Shown: one piece after another, positions 63,312 to 64,000 of the stretch
Numbering within the stretch: the stretch's first letter is position 1
Layout: each line of letters starts with the position of its first letter
Source of the DNA: Mallotus nudiflorus
Lineage: Eukaryota > Streptophyta > Magnoliopsida > Malpighiales > Euphorbiaceae
Assembly: GCA_947683625.1 (NCBI GenBank)
Contig: CANTUR010000283.1
Span: 248,001-312,000, forward strand
DNA: 64,000 nt
Direction of reading: 5' to 3'
Made by a program: the position numbers and the translations under genes
Notes under the pieces: model-generated
Databases searched by the model: none
What the model saw: only the letters and a program-made list of their open reading frames with translations
What the model was told of the DNA's origin: nothing

Positions 63312-64000
63312 TTTAAAGCCCTTAAGACCCGGTTAACCCCTACTCTCCTTACCCTTTTTCTTTCATTTCTTTCCCATGCCATTCCCTTTCTTTTTTTTTC
63401 TTCTGTTGTCCCATTTGTTTCCCTCTTTCTCACACTGCTTTCTTCCTTTTCTAGCAACACCACCGCATGTTTCTTCTTCCTTTTTACTGTTTCAACAACA
63501 ACAATGACAACAACAGCAACAACAATAGCAGCAGTAGCTACAGCAGAAGACTGGCAGCAACAGTAGCAGCACCGAAGATCAATAGCAGCAGCAGCTCTGG
63601 TCCAAGCAGCATCCCTCCCTTGTCTTAGAATTCTGTATTAGGTGAGTTCTAGGTTAGTTTAGTTGAGTTTGTTAGGTTGATTATGTGTTATTTCTTTGTT
63701 GCTTGTTAGTTGTTTGTTAGTTATTGTGTTTATTTTAATTTTTAGTTAATTAATGTAATTTTTGCTCAATTTATCAGAATTTATTTTCAATAATTAGTTA
63801 ATTTTTGAGTTGATCTATATGTTCTTAGTTGATTTTAAATTATTTTAGTTAATTTTAATTATGGATATTTTTGAATATTTTAATAATATAAAATTGTAAT
63901 TTTTGTTAATTATGTTAATTAATTATTTTTGGTTGGAAATTTGAGTAATTAGTGTTAGTATATTAAGTTAGTAATTTTTGTGTTAATAAAATTATTTTTA
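62917..64000 (+). mobile_element. Solo LTR related to group 2, opposite orientation, right end outside window
   Basis: Begins TGTAATGACCGATATA, the reverse complement of the group's usual ...GGTATTACA end. The order is mirrored relative to the other copies: (TA)n runs, pyrimidine-rich leader (63330-63480), GC-richer island with CAA/CAG triplets (63490-63620), then TTAG|GTGAGTT (63638-63648), matching the donor-like motif on the minus strand of other group 2 copies. The left flank ATTCA cannot be tested because the other end is beyond the window. Confidence 0.55.
63023..63304. repeat. 122-bp tandem duplication with (TG)n(TA)n
   Basis: TAGCATTCTTATTATTATTT through GTTATTTTTATTATTG-TTAT and a (TG)n(TA)n tail occurs at 63023-63144 and again from 63145. 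The second copy's (TA)n is expanded to about 65 bp (to 63304). Confidence 0.8.

Overview
Plant nuclear DNA, almost certainly from a eudicot. The window is very AT-rich and has long (TA)n microsatellites, nested LTR-retrotransposon remnants and one intact plant gene with introns. The only host gene I can support is a six-exon SWEET-family sugar transporter (55561-56902, + strand, 243 codons). The species cannot be named from the sequence.

About half of the window (roughly 32-33 kb of 64 kb) consists of 3-kb, TG...CA-bounded, non-coding elements with 5-bp target-site duplications. I read them as solo LTRs of three related groups. Group 1 ends GGGATATTACA: 3490-6755, 13862-17087, 35711-38960. 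Group 1b ends GGTTATAACA: 848-3327 partial, 13536-19825 interrupted, 23817-26851, 32395-35334. Group 2 ends GGGTATTACA: 1-847 fragment, 9834-13181, 35377-41677 interrupted, 59341-62355, and probably a reverse copy 62917-64000. Several are nested in one another. Their diverged copies keep stem-loops in which paired positions change together.

Layout: 1-6.8 kb LTR copies. 7.0-8.5 kb an unrelated 1.5-kb solo LTR. 9.3-20.7 kb a Mutator-like terminal-inverted-repeat element carrying two solo LTRs and a nested third. 21.0-22.7 kb the tail of a hAT transposon. 22.8-29.9 kb the body and 3' LTR of a decayed Copia element, broken by a solo LTR. 29.9-30.2 kb arms of a small inverted-repeat element. 31.3-32.3 kb a tandem array of a minute TRIM-like retrotransposon whose LTR carries a U-snRNA-type promoter signature. 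32.4-41.7 kb three solo LTRs, one nested. 44.4-45.5 kb the missing head of the hAT, the missing 5' LTR/gag head of the Copia and the missing outer arm of the inverted-repeat element. 46.8-54.0 kb a split segmental duplication, a foldback element, a LINE-like insertion and another inverted-repeat element. 55.4-57.0 kb the SWEET gene. 59.3-64 kb two more LTR copies.

The most informative structural result is that three elements broken at 22.75-30 kb have their complementary halves, in opposite orientation, at 44.4-45.5 kb. A single inversion of about 22.2 kb, with 11-bp inverted repeats at both breakpoints, restores all three. The most unusual sequence-level signals are the covarying stem-loops in the solo LTRs and the U6-like promoter architecture of the TRIM array. 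All calls were made by eye; no alignments, database searches or folding programs were run.
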